Origin: Planktothrix paucivesiculata PCC 9631
GTDB lineage: Bacteria; Cyanobacteriota; Cyanobacteriia; Cyanobacteriales; Microcoleaceae
Assembly: GCF_900009265.2 (NCBI RefSeq)
Contig: NZ_LR735001.1
Span: 62,001-126,000, forward strand
Length of the DNA: 64,000 nucleotides
Direction: 5' to 3'
The position numbers were made by a program, and so were the translations under genes. The notes under the pieces are model-generated. The model searched no databases. It was not told where the DNA came from and saw only the letters and a program-made list of their open reading frames with translations. Positions 1 through 8,622 of this stretch are shown piece after piece (position 1 is the first letter of the stretch; each line of letters begins with the position of its first letter).

Positions 1-1154
1 TAAATCTCTGGTTAGATGAGGCCATGGAAGGGCCTAACCCGGCTTCGATTATGCGAAATTCCGTGGTAGTGGCCAGTGGGGCCTATGTCTTAATTAAACT
101 GCAACCGGTTTTGGTACTATCCCCCATAGCCTCCACAACCCTAGTGGTTTTGGGGACAATTACCGCCATTGGTGCTTCTCTGGTTTCTATTGCTCAAATT
201 GATCTAAAACGGGCCTTATCCCATTCCACCAGTGCCTATTTAGGGTTGGTGTTTATTGCGGTAGGAGAAAGTCATGTTGATATTGCCCTACTATTATTAT
301 TCACCCATGCGATCGCCAAAGCCTTAATTTTCATGAGTGCGGGTTCGGTAATTCTAACCACCAATACTCAAGATTTAACGGAGATGGGGGGATTATGGTC
401 AAAAATGCCCGCCACAACCATCGCTTTTATTGTGGGTGCAGGGGGTTTAGTGGCCTTAATGCCCTTGGGAACCTTTTGGACGATGCGCCGTTGGGTCGAT
501 GGATTTTGGACAATTCCTCTGTGGTTAGTTTTAGTCTTATTGCTGGTTAATTGTTTAACGGCCTTGAGTTTAACCCGGGTTTTCGGATTAGTTTTTGCTG
601 GAAAACCCCAACAAAAAACCCGGCGAGCCCCCGAAGTTCCCTGGCCAATGGCTGTACCCCTGGTGAGCATGACCATTTTGACCCTGTTAGTTCCCCTGAT
701 GTTACAACAATGGCAATTATTACTCAGTTGGACTGCTCCCTTAGTGGAAGTTCCCCCCACGGGATTTGCTGAGATTGTGCGTCAAGCTACGGTTCCTTTA
801 CTGGTCATGTCAGGTATGATTGGGGTGACAATTGGCGCTGCTATTTATTTATATGGGATGGGTTCTAAGCCTTACAAATTACCCTGGAAAGGATTGCAAG
901 ATTTATTCGCTTACGATTTCTATATTGATCGAATTTACGATCTAACTGTGGTTTTATTTGTCAATCGAATTTCCGCTTTTAGTGCTTGGATTGATCGCTA
1001 TATTATCGATGGCATTGTTAATGTTTTCGGTTTAGCCACTTTGTTTAGTGGAGAAGGCTTAAAATACAGTATTTCTGGACAATCTCAATTTTATCTCCTA
1101 ACTATTGCTTTAGGAGTAGGAGTATTGGTGGGATTAATGCTGTGGCAATTTTAA
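1..1154 (+). CDS. ndhF4: NDH-1 subunit NdhF4 (CO2-uptake type), 5' end missing
   Basis: Proton-pumping membrane subunit of a specialised NAD(P)H dehydrogenase-1 complex in the thylakoid membrane. The reading frame is already open at the first bases, so the gene began before the window; about 383 C-terminal residues are visible. It enters at WLDEAMEGPNPAS, the conserved NuoL/NdhF signature, and continues through many hydrophobic helices to a final helix, as in NdhF. The next genes are ndhD and a CO2-hydration protein of the shorter CupB type, so NdhF4 (partner of CupB) fits better than NdhF3 (partner of CupA). The family call is firm; the F4 versus F3 assignment is inference from the neighbours. 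Confidence 0.85.
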   Translation, partial: NLWLDEAMEGPNPASIMRNSVVVASGAYVLIKLQPVLVLSPIASTTLVVLGTITAIGASLVSIAQIDLKRALSHSTSAYLGLVFIAVGESHVDIALLLLFTHAIAKALIFMSAGSVILTTNTQDLTEMGGLWSKMPATTIAFIVGAGGLVALMPLGTFWTMRRWVDGFWTIPLWLVLVLLLVNCLTALSLTRVFGLVFAGKPQQKTRRAPEVPWPMAVPLVSMTILTLLVPLMLQQWQLLLSWTAPLVEVPPTGFAEIVRQATVPLLVMSGMIGVTIGAAIYLYGMGSKPYKLPWKGLQDLFAYDFYIDRIYDLTVVLFVNRISAFSAWIDRYIIDGIVNVFGLATLFSGEGLKYSISGQSQFYLLTIALGVGVLVGLMLWQF

Positions 1155-1156
1155 CT

Positions 1157-1192
1157 GTAGTAAGCCCGACCGGGCTTTCTTTATTTCTCTAC
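1157..1192 (+). terminator. Hairpin after ndhF4
   Basis: A GC-rich stem AAGCCCG/CGGGCTT (1162-1168 with 1171-1177) follows the ndhF4 stop, then a T-rich run. An outer GTAG/CTAC pairing (1157-1160, 1189-1192) extends it. The same GTAGTAAGCCC...GGGCTTTCTT pattern occurs at 39611, so this is probably a dispersed palindrome that may act as a weak or partial terminator between ndhF4 and ndhD4. Confidence 0.5.
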
Positions 1193-1228
1193 GAAAGTTA
1201 ACTATCAACTATCAATACCAACTTATTT

Positions 1229-2731
1229 ATGCTTAGTGTATTAATTTGGCTTCCTTTATTTGGTGCGGCTATTATTGCCTTTTGGCCGAATTTATCTGGT
1301 AAAAGGGCTCGTCAATTGTCCTTAGTCATCACGGTCGGATTATTTTTATGGTCATTGGTTTTAGCGGGACTATTTGATCCAGATAATCCGGCTTTACAAT
1401 TTAAAGAATTTATTCCTTGGATTAAACCCTTGGGGTTAAATTATACTTTAGGGGTTGATGGTTTATCCTTACCTTTAGTGATTTTAAATGGATTATTAAT
1501 TACCATTGCGATCGCTATTACTGATTTATTTATCAGTCGTCATCAACTCTATTACGCCTCAATATTACTGATATCGGCAGGAATTTCAGGAACATTTTTA
1601 TCCCAAAATTTATTATTGTTTCTGCTATTTTATGAAGTAGAATTGATCCCTTTGTATCTGTTAATTGCGATTTGGGGAGGCAAACGCAAAGGCTATGCAG
1701 CCACTAAATTTCTCCTGTATACAGCCGTTTCGGGATTTCTAGTTTTAGCGTCTTTTTTAGGAATTGTTTGGCTGACTCATACCGTTGATTTTGATTTAGA
1801 TACCATTAGTGCTACGGCTTTAGGAGTCTCATCTTTACCCCTAAACACCCAACTGATTTTATTAGGCGGTCTGTTAATTGGATTTGGGATTAAAATTCCT
1901 CTGTTTCCCTTCCATACCTGGCTACCGGATGCCCACGTTGAAGCCTCAACCCCCGTTTCTGTGCTGTTGGCGGGGGTATTATTAAAGTTAGGAACCTATG
2001 GGTTATTACGGTTTGGTGTCGGCCTATTTCCTGATGCTTGGTCGGTAATTGCTCCCTGGGTAGCTAGTTGGGCAGTGGTGAGTGTGTTATATGGAGCTTT
2101 TTGTGCCATTTCTCAGAAAGATATGAAGAAAATGGTAGCCTATAGTTCTATTGCTCACATGGGCTATATTTTATTGGCTTTTGCTGCTGCTAACTCCACC
2201 AGTTTGTTAGGGGCTGTGATGCAAATGGTGAGTCATGGTTTAATCTCTGGATTAATGTTTTTAACCGTTGGCGTTGTATACCGAAAAGCGGGAAGTCGAG
2301 ATTTAGATATTATTCAAGGGTTACTTAACCCAGAACGCGGTTTACCCCTAATTGGAACTATTATGATTATGGCGGTAATGGCGAGTGCGGGAATACCCGG
2401 TTTAGTGGGATTTGTGGCGGAATTTATCATATTTCGCGGCAGTATGGAAGTCTTCCCCGTCCAAACTTTATTGTGCATGATTGGAACTGGATTAACTTCA
2501 GTTTATTTCCTAATTATGATTAATAAAGCCTTCTTTGGTCGCCTCTCGGAATATGTGGTGAATTTGCCTTCTGTACAATGGCGCGATCGGATTCCTGCGA
2601 TGATTTTAGCTTTAATTATTGTGATCCTAGGCATTCAACCTAACTTATTAGTGAGATTAACTGATGCTTCTACAACGGCTTTAGCCCATACTCAACCTTT
2701 ATTTGCTCAACATCTGGCAGAAAAGGTTTAA
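1229..2731 (+). CDS. ndhD4: NDH-1 subunit NdhD4 (NuoM family)
   Basis: A 500-residue antiporter-like membrane subunit of NDH-1, with about 14 hydrophobic segments. Visible family signatures are the conserved Glu in FLLFYEVELIPLYLLIAIWGG (helix 5) and the HTWLPDAHVEASTPVSVLLAG segment, which holds the discontinuous helix typical of NuoM/NdhD. It lies 74 bp after ndhF4 and 96 bp before the CO2-hydration protein, in the same direction. This is the usual order of the CO2-uptake NDH-1 modules, in which the D and F subunits are thought to drive the CO2 to bicarbonate reaction on the cytoplasmic side. NdhD4 rather than NdhD3 is inferred from the CupB-type neighbour. Confidence 0.88.
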   Translation: MLSVLIWLPLFGAAIIAFWPNLSGKRARQLSLVITVGLFLWSLVLAGLFDPDNPALQFKEFIPWIKPLGLNYTLGVDGLSLPLVILNGLLITIAIAITDLFISRHQLYYASILLISAGISGTFLSQNLLLFLLFYEVELIPLYLLIAIWGGKRKGYAATKFLLYTAVSGFLVLASFLGIVWLTHTVDFDLDTISATALGVSSLPLNTQLILLGGLLIGFGIKIPLFPFHTWLPDAHVEASTPVSVLLAGVLLKLGTYGLLRFGVGLFPDAWSVIAPWVASWAVVSVLYGAFCAISQKDMKKMVAYSSIAHMGYILLAFAAANSTSLLGAVMQMVSHGLISGLMFLTVGVVYRKAGSRDLDIIQGLLNPERGLPLIGTIMIMAVMASAGIPGLVGFVAEFIIFRGSMEVFPVQTLLCMIGTGLTSVYFLIMINKAFFGRLSEYVVNLPSVQWRDRIPAMILALIIVILGIQPNLLVRLTDASTTALAHTQPLFAQHLAEKV

Positions 2732-2737
2732 TTTTTT

Positions 2738-2785
2738 GATATAGCAAGTCTCAATTATTAGATTAATTCTTAGGCTTGTTATATC
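2738..2785. repeat. Imperfect palindrome between ndhD4 and cupB
   Basis: GATATAGCAAG at 2738-2748 pairs with CTTGTTATATC at 2775-2785 (11 pairs, one G-U), enclosing an A/T-rich loop. It starts just after the ndhD4 stop. It has no clear T-run, so it looks like a dispersed intergenic repeat or mRNA-processing hairpin rather than a standard terminator. Confidence 0.45.
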
Positions 2786-2827
2786 ACTCTGAAATCCCTT
2801 TCTATTTTAATCAAAACTTTAAACAAA

Positions 2828-3997
2828 ATGAACCTTACGGATTTTACTACTATGTCTAAACATCCTTTGTCTGAATATATTCATCGCCTAGAGTCCGGTG
2901 AAGCATTATTACCTGATTATCCCGAAAATTTGGTAGAAGTTGTGGGTATCTTGAAAAGTTATGGGATTGTTTTAGATGCCTATTCTAAGAATTTAATTTA
3001 TATTGCCGATGAACAGTTTTTAGAATTATTTCCCTTTTTTAAATATTTCAATGGAGAGGTAAATATCAAAAAAATATTGCAATATTTGTGGCATGATCGG
3101 ATTAATTTTGAATATGCCGAATATTGTATGAAAACAATGTTTTGGCATGGCGGCGGAAAATTAGATCAATATTTAGATTCTTCTAAATTTCTCCAATTAG
3201 CAGAAACCGCAATTCAAGCCAAAACTAAGGGAAATTTGATGATTCAAACCCTCCATCGTTTTTTCCCAGAATTTCTACCTGAACAAATTCGACAACTGGC
3301 TTATTATAGTGGATTAGGTCAGTTTTGGCGGGTGATGAGTGATATGTTTATTTCCCTTTCTGATCGTTATGATCAAGGGGAAATTAAATCTATTCCTGAT
3401 GTAGTCAATCATATTTTATTGGCATTAGTAGAAGCGGCAAGTCAACCAATTACTTATAGCGTAAAAATCAATAATCAAGTTTATGATATCCTGCCAAAAT
3501 CTGCCGGATTAACCTTTTTAATGGATACCGCAGTTCCCTATGTTGAAGCCGTGTTCTTTCGGGGAACTCCTTTTCCTGGAACAGTTTCTTATAATGCCCA
3601 AGCCCATCAAATTCCCACAGAACAAAAAGACTTTGCCTATGGTGCATTATACGCCGATCCCCTACCCATTGGTGGGTCAGGTATTCCCCCAACTCAATTA
3701 ATGCAGGATATGCGTCATTTTCTTCCTGATTATTTACATAATATCTATCAAAATAGTTGTCGCGGAGAAGATGATTTACGGGTGCAAATTTGCCAAAGTT
3801 TTCAAAAGTCAATGTTCTGTGTAACGACGGCGGCAATTGTGGGATTAGCACCCCATTCTATTAATACTAATGATCCCGAACAAAAACAAGCTAATCGGAT
3901 CTATTTTGAAAATTGGATGGATCGATTTTTAAACTCCCGTTTAGGGGAAGTGAATCAACCTACATTCAGGGAATGTAAGCTATTTCCAGAACGTTAA
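2828..3997 (+). CDS. cupB: CO2 hydration protein CupB/ChpX
   Basis: Peripheral protein of the NDH-1 CO2-uptake complex that converts CO2 to bicarbonate at the thylakoid surface. The 389-residue sequence has the family's conserved stretches: the PLSEYIHRLESGEALLPD start, the LWHDRINFEYAEYCM block with its HD pair, the GQFWRVMSDMF block and FRGTPFPGTVSYNA near residue 245. It is shorter than CupA/ChpY and lacks the insertion CupA carries after the FPFFKYF motif. No cupS follows. Both points favour the constitutive, lower-affinity CupB system. Start is the ATG at 2828; a second in-frame ATG at 2852 is possible. It closes the ndhF4-ndhD4-cupB cluster. Confidence 0.85.
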   Translation: MNLTDFTTMSKHPLSEYIHRLESGEALLPDYPENLVEVVGILKSYGIVLDAYSKNLIYIADEQFLELFPFFKYFNGEVNIKKILQYLWHDRINFEYAEYCMKTMFWHGGGKLDQYLDSSKFLQLAETAIQAKTKGNLMIQTLHRFFPEFLPEQIRQLAYYSGLGQFWRVMSDMFISLSDRYDQGEIKSIPDVVNHILLALVEAASQPITYSVKINNQVYDILPKSAGLTFLMDTAVPYVEAVFFRGTPFPGTVSYNAQAHQIPTEQKDFAYGALYADPLPIGGSGIPPTQLMQDMRHFLPDYLHNIYQNSCRGEDDLRVQICQSFQKSMFCVTTAAIVGLAPHSINTNDPEQKQANRIYFENWMDRFLNSRLGEVNQPTFRECKLFPER

Positions 3998-4027
3998 AAG
4001 ACACTTTAAAAGAGCGAGGATTGTTAA

Positions 4028-6721
4028 ATGTCAGCAACACCGGAAAGTTTACAAAAATTTATTGATTTCTGTAAAGAACATATCACAGGACAGGAAAGAA
4101 AAGAAGCACAAACTTTTTTAGATCGTTTTTTTAAAGCATTCGGTTATGAGGGTGCTTTAGAAGCGGGAGCAAAATATGAGGAAGCGATTAAAAAAGGGAG
4201 TCAAAAAGGTAAAACTGGTTTTGCTGATTTAATTTGGAAACCCAAAGTTTTAATTGAGATGAAACAACGGGGTGAGGATCTAAATAAACATTATGCCCAA
4301 GCTTTTGCTTATTGGCAACGTTTAGTACCTAATCGCCCTCGTTATGTGATTCTTTGCAATTTTGATGAATTTTGGATTTTTGATTTTGATAATCAATTAG
4401 ATGAACCTGTTGATAAAGTCGCTCTGATTAACTTAGTAGAAAGAGCGAGTGCTTTTGCTTTTATGGAGTTGGGAAATCGGACTCCTGTTTTTAGAAATAA
4501 TCAAGTAGAAATTACTGAAATTGCGGCGCGAAGAATGGGGGAATTATTTACACTTTTACAGCAAAGATTATCAAAACAAACTAATTCTGAACTAATCGCT
4601 CAACGCTTTATTTTACAGTGTGTGTTAGCGATGTTTGCCGAAGATCGGGGATTATTACCTCAAGATTTATTTATTGCTTGTGTACAAGATTGTCTGCAAA
4701 ATAAACTAAGCTCTTATGATATCATTGGGGGATTATTTAGAGAAATGAATCAAACCGGAATTACTCCGGCTGGGCGTTATAAAGGTGTAGATTATTTTAA
4801 TGGTGGACTATTTTCTACGATTTATCCCATTGATTTAACTGAGAAAGAATTAGAATTTTTAGATGTGGCTGGTAGACAGGATTGGAGTAAGGTTAGACCC
4901 GCAATTTTTGGGAATATTTTTGAAGGCTCGGTTAATAAAAAAGACCGTCATTCCTACGGAATTCATTATACTTCAGAAAGTGATATAATGAACATTGTTC
5001 GCCCTACTATTAGTCAGTATTGGGAGGAGCGTATTGAGGAAGCAAATACTCTCAAGAAATTGCATCAATTACAGTTAGATTTACTAAATTATAAAGTCTT
5101 AGATCCAGCTTGCGGGAGTGGAAATTTTCTTTATATTGCTTATCAGGAATTAAAACGCATTGAGCAGCTTTTAATTCATAAAATAATGAGTAAAAAAACC
5201 ACCAATATTGATCAATTACAGATCAGTTTTGTTACTCCCCATCAGTTTTATGGAATGGATCTTAATCCTTTTGCGGTGGAGTTAGCAAGAGTTACTTTAA
5301 TGATAGCGCGTAAGGTGGCAATTGATAAGTTTAATTTAACTGAAGCGGCTCTACCTTTAGATACTTTGGATGATAATATTGTCTATAAAGATGCTCTTTT
5401 TAGTGATTGGGTAAAAGCTGATGCTATTATTGGCAATCCTCCCTTTTTAGGAGGTAAAAATATTCGTTTAAATTTGGGAGATAATTATGTTGATCGCATC
5501 TTTGAAAAATACCCTAAAGATGTGGATTTTTGCAGTTATTGGTTTAGATTAGCCCATGATAATATTGATAATAATGGCAGAGTGGGTTTAGTTGCGACTA
5601 ATTCGATTAGTCAGGGTAAAAGTCGCAAGGTTTCTTTAGATTATATCAATGAAAATGGGGGTTATATTCACGAAGCCATTTCAACTCAGGAATGGTCTGG
5701 AGAAGCAGCAGTTCATGTTAGTATTGTGAATTGGTGTAAAATCAAACCTGATACTTATTTTTTAGATCATAAACCCGTTAATTTTATTAATTCTTCTCTG
5801 ACTTCTTTAACTGATGTAACCCAAGCTAAAACTTTAAAAGCAAATCTTAATCAATGTTTTCAGGGGGTTATTCCTGTTGGAAAAGATTTTTATATTACAG
5901 ATAAAATAGCTCAAGAATGGATAAAAAAATATCCTAAAAATAAAGAGATTTTGAAGTTGTCTTCTTCCGCAGATGATTTAACTAAAAATCCTAACGGAAA
6001 ACCGAGTCGATGGATTATTGATTTTAATGATTTGAGTTTAGAGGATGCTAGTGATTACGAATTACCTTTTAATCATTTGAAAATTAATGTTAAACCAGAA
6101 AGAGATAAAAATCGAAGGGAAGTCACTAAATTAAATTGGTGGAAATATGGTGAAAAACGTCCTGCTATGAGAAAAGCACTTAAAAATTTATCTTACCATT
6201 TTGCTATTCCTAGACATTCTAAATGGTTTATATTTATACCTAATGAATCAACAGATTTACCTGCTGATTCTACTAATATTATTGCATCAGAAGATTTTTA
6301 CATATTAGGAATATTAACCTCAAATATTCATCGTATTTGGGTAAAAGCACAAAGTTCAACTTTAAAAGGAGATACCCGCTACACTCATAAAACCTGTTTT
6401 GAAACCTTCCCCTTTCCGCAAACACCGACTAAAAAGGTAGTCGAAAAAATCAGAGAAACTATGATTAAACTCCATGAATATCGGACAGAGCAAATGGAAA
6501 AAAAACAATGGGGAATCACCAAATTATACAACGAATATTTTACTGAGCCTAGTAGTCAACTGTATAAACTCCATCAACAATTGGATAAATTAGCAATGGA
6601 ATCTTATGAATTTAATCCCGATGATGATCTTTTAGAGAAATTATTAAAACTCAACCTAGAGTTAGCCGAAAAAGAGGAAAGAGGGGAAAAAATAGTGGGT
6701 TGTTGGGATATTTATCAATAA
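4028..6721 (+). CDS. MmeI-like type IIL restriction-modification enzyme
   Basis: A single 897-residue polypeptide combining nuclease, adenine methyltransferase and target recognition. Near the N-terminus a PD-(D/E)XK signature is visible as D67-X9-E77-x-K79 (in FADLIWKPKVLIEMK), the spacing seen in MmeI-type enzymes. A helical linker follows, then methyltransferase motif I LDPACGSGNF at 358-367 and the N6-adenine catalytic motif NPPF at 470-473. The last 300 residues should hold the target-recognition domain. Family members methylate one strand and cut at a distance, needing no separate methylase or specificity gene, and none is present. No frameshift is seen. The gene is more A/T-rich than its neighbours, which suits horizontal transfer. 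PglX of BREX also carries a methylase but lacks this N-terminal nuclease. Confidence 0.85.
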   Translation: MSATPESLQKFIDFCKEHITGQERKEAQTFLDRFFKAFGYEGALEAGAKYEEAIKKGSQKGKTGFADLIWKPKVLIEMKQRGEDLNKHYAQAFAYWQRLVPNRPRYVILCNFDEFWIFDFDNQLDEPVDKVALINLVERASAFAFMELGNRTPVFRNNQVEITEIAARRMGELFTLLQQRLSKQTNSELIAQRFILQCVLAMFAEDRGLLPQDLFIACVQDCLQNKLSSYDIIGGLFREMNQTGITPAGRYKGVDYFNGGLFSTIYPIDLTEKELEFLDVAGRQDWSKVRPAIFGNIFEGSVNKKDRHSYGIHYTSESDIMNIVRPTISQYWEERIEEANTLKKLHQLQLDLLNYKVLDPACGSGNFLYIAYQELKRIEQLLIHKIMSKKTTNIDQLQISFVTPHQFYGMDLNPFAVELARVTLMIARKVAIDKFNLTEAALPLDTLDDNIVYKDALFSDWVKADAIIGNPPFLGGKNIRLNLGDNYVDRIFEKYPKDVDFCSYWFRLAHDNIDNNGRVGLVATNSISQGKSRKVSLDYINENGGYIHEAISTQEWSGEAAVHVSIVNWCKIKPDTYFLDHKPVNFINSSLTSLTDVTQAKTLKANLNQCFQGVIPVGKDFYITDKIAQEWIKKYPKNKEILKLSSSADDLTKNPNGKPSRWIIDFNDLSLEDASDYELPFNHLKINVKPERDKNRREVTKLNWWKYGEKRPAMRKALKNLSYHFAIPRHSKWFIFIPNESTDLPADSTNIIASEDFYILGILTSNIHRIWVKAQSSTLKGDTRYTHKTCFETFPFPQTPTKKVVEKIRETMIKLHEYRTEQMEKKQWGITKLYNEYFTEPSSQLYKLHQQLDKLAMESYEFNPDDDLLEKLLKLNLELAEKEERGEKIVGCWDIYQ

Positions 6722-6732
6722 GATTTGACAGT

Positions 6733-6747
6733 AGAAACCCGGTTTCT
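6733..6747. repeat. Short palindrome, AGAAACC family
   Basis: AGAAACCCGGTTTCT is a perfect palindrome around one central base. It lies in the 185-bp gap after the restriction-modification gene and is followed by CCACGCGAT. Related copies occur at 7562, 19002, 33183, 33213 and 53874, all between genes. Confidence 0.6.
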
Positions 6748-6911
6748 GATTACCACGCGATCGGGCTTGCTCTTGGGGAAGGGTTTTAACGATCTCGTAT
6801 ATTTGTTCAATGATAGTCATAATCTGGTTGGTGATCGAGTATGTTTATTGCTATTTAATCTAACTGATTTCATGTTATCATAAAATCACTTGAGAGCATA
6901 AGGAAATGACC

Positions 6912-7562
6912 ATGCAAACCCAAGAAAAATCAGCTATCGAAAAGCAACCCAAAACCGAAAAACGCTATTACACCCCAGAGGAATATCTAGCATTAGAAGA
7001 AACTGCGATCGACAAGAGTGAATACCATGATGGGGAGATCGTAACAATGACAGGCGGAACAACTAACCACAACAGCATCATCATTAACTTGATTGCTAAT
7101 TTGAAATTCGGATTACGCGGCAAAAATTACAGCTTATTTACTAGCGACGTGCGTCTGTGGATACCCCTAACTCGCCGTTATGTCTATCCCGATATCATGG
7201 TGATGCAAGGAGAACCAATCTATCAAGAAAATAACCAAACAGTTGTGACAAATCCTCTGGTAATTATTGAGGTTTTATCTAATTCAACCAAAGACTATGA
7301 TCGAGGTGGAAAATTTCTCGCCTATCGCTCAATTTCTGAATTTAAAGAATATATTTTAATTGACCAATATAGCTATCATATTGAACAATTTGCTAAAAAT
7401 TCTAATAGAAAATGGGTATTAACAGAGTATGATTTAGAAGAATCTATATTAACCCTAGAATCCGTAGAATTTCAGATGCCACTGATAGAAATTTACGAAG
7501 GAATTAATTTTGAGGCTAACGCAGAAGAAGTAAACGAGCTAACCGATGAAATCCAACAATAA
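6912..7562 (+). CDS. Uma2 family (DUF820) putative endonuclease
   Basis: A PD-(D/E)XK-fold protein of the Uma2/DUF820 family, much expanded in cyanobacteria and of unknown biological role. Visible features are the YYTPEEYLALEE start, SEYHDGEIV, an H-N-x-I-I-x-N-L helix, the YVYPDIMV strand with its Asp, and NPLVIIEVLSNST...DRGGKFLAYR with the E...K pair of the nuclease core. I prefer the ATG at 6912 over 6906 because AGGA at 6901-6904 is 7 bp from the former and 1 bp from the latter. The protein is about 216 residues, a usual length. Directly after its stop, in the same frame, lies a decayed mazE fragment. Confidence 0.8.
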   Translation: MQTQEKSAIEKQPKTEKRYYTPEEYLALEETAIDKSEYHDGEIVTMTGGTTNHNSIIINLIANLKFGLRGKNYSLFTSDVRLWIPLTRRYVYPDIMVMQGEPIYQENNQTVVTNPLVIIEVLSNSTKDYDRGGKFLAYRSISEFKEYILIDQYSYHIEQFAKNSNRKWVLTEYDLEESILTLESVEFQMPLIEIYEGINFEANAEEVNELTDEIQQ

Positions 7563-7576
7563 GAAACCCTGTTTCT
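7562..7576. repeat. Short palindrome overlapping the Uma2 stop codon
   Basis: AGAAACCCTGTTTCT is a copy of the AGAAACC palindrome family that begins at the last base of the Uma2 stop codon. It is followed by CCCACGCGAC, matching the CCACGCGAT after the 6733 copy, so the repeat unit is longer than the palindrome alone. The mazE remnant begins immediately downstream. Confidence 0.55.
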
Positions 7577-7586
7577 CAGACCCACG

Positions 7587-7757
7587 CGACTATATCTAAA
7601 TGATTCAGTAATTTGCAGTGTAGAAAATGGAAAAATGGTCATAGAGCCTGTAAATCAGAAAATTTCAAAATATACCCTAGATGAATTATTAGCAGGTGAA
7701 ATAGAACCTAGCAAAGAAATCTCTTGGGGAAAACCAGAAGGAGAAGAAGTTTGGTAA
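7587..7757 (+). pseudogene. Truncated MazE/AbrB-type antitoxin
   Basis: The frame directly after the Uma2 stop reads LYLNDSVICSVENGKMVIEP and then continues with TLDELLAGEIEPSKE, ISWGKPEGEEVW and stop. This matches the second half of MazE-like antitoxins: the SVENGKMVIEP strand of the AbrB barrel, then the toxin-binding tail ending in WGKPEGEEVW. The first part of the AbrB domain and its start codon are missing, replaced by the AGAAACC repeat. A short product could start at the ATG at 7635, but it would lack DNA binding. It is followed at once by the start of a mazF fragment, so both halves of the module survive in order. Confidence 0.7.
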
Positions 7758-7801
7758 ACTATATCCCCGAACGAGGTCATTTTATTCGCCTCAATTTCGA
7801 T
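7751..7801 (+). pseudogene. MazF toxin fragment (N-terminus only)
   Basis: Overlapping the end of the mazE remnant, a TTG at 7751 opens a frame reading VNYIPERGHFIRLNFD, the characteristic N-terminus of MazF/PemK mRNA interferases. Similarity stops after 16 residues, where the frame runs into the 3' end of the oppositely oriented phosphorylase-like gene (stop at 7803). The toxin is therefore deleted after its first strand and cannot be active. The 7-bp overlap with mazE is the normal arrangement of an intact mazEF pair. Confidence 0.65.
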
Positions 7802-7802
7802 A

Positions 7803-8507
7803 TTATAATTTTTGGGGTAGTTGTTGCAAAACAGCCAGACTTTTTAAACCACTGCTAATCAGTTTTAATCCCCTAACTGGATGTTGTAACAACACTTTGA
7901 TTAAGGGGAATATTTTTAATAGTCCATTCTGATCAATAGCTGTAGTTAAATCCGGTAAATCTTGATAGGAAGTATCACTCACAACCCTAACCATTGCGGC
8001 TTTAATTCCCGCTTTTGTGAAAAAGTTTAATAGAATTAAGCCTTCCATATCTACTACTTCCACGGGGTAAAGTTGGCCTAATTTTTGTTTTTCGATGGCG
8101 GTGGTAATTACCCGGTCAGTGGTTAACCCCCTAACTAAATGGGATGAAATTAATTTTTGAGATAAAGCTGAGGCTAAATCATCATCCCAGGAAACTGCCA
8201 TACTATTCTCAGGATCTTGATCAGAACTGTTTGAGAGTAAAGGTAAACAATTTTGATAAACAACAACATCCCCAACCCGGAGATTGGGGGATAAACTGCC
8301 ACATAATCCCAGAACTAAAACCCGTATGGAAGACTGACTGTTAACTACCTCTGAATTGAGCCATTTTTTTAAATAAACGGTTAAATATTGAGAACCAATC
8401 GGAATGGGTAAAACCTTAATTGTGGATGAGCTCATGGGCGGCAATCCCTTTAACACCGCCCGGTATTCTTGACCTTGAGGAACAAGAATAAAATTGAATG
8501 GTTCCAT
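7803..8507 (-). CDS. Nucleoside phosphorylase/nucleosidase superfamily protein
   Basis: A 234-residue protein of the phosphorylase superfamily (MTA/SAH nucleosidase, purine nucleoside phosphorylase). Visible features are the glycine-rich strand VLVLGLCGSLSPNLRVGDVVVY at about 62-83 and the substrate-binding VDMEG near 152, where Met and Glu normally hold the ribose. The exact substrate cannot be read from the sequence; hopanoid-associated phosphorylases (HpnG) have a similar outline. It lies convergent to the mazF fragment and downstream of a zinc-ribbon gene on the same strand. Full length with no frameshift. Confidence 0.7.
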   Translation of the reverse strand: MEPFNFILVPQGQEYRAVLKGLPPMSSSTIKVLPIPIGSQYLTVYLKKWLNSEVVNSQSSIRVLVLGLCGSLSPNLRVGDVVVYQNCLPLLSNSSDQDPENSMAVSWDDDLASALSQKLISSHLVRGLTTDRVITTAIEKQKLGQLYPVEVVDMEGLILLNFFTKAGIKAAMVRVVSDTSYQDLPDLTTAIDQNGLLKIFPLIKVLLQHPVRGLKLISSGLKSLAVLQQLPQKL

Positions 8508-8622
8508 CCCCTATCTTAACCCTGGTAATAGCTAGAAACAGACAACCTAATCAGACACAGGCATTAATTCTGTTAAATCTAGCTAGGAACTTGCCTATTG
8601 TTCCATGATTCTATCATTTCAT

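Noticed and set aside
4028-6721. BREX PglX methyltransferase
   Set aside because: The N-terminal D-X9-E-x-K nuclease and size fit MmeI-like enzymes; no brx genes are nearby.
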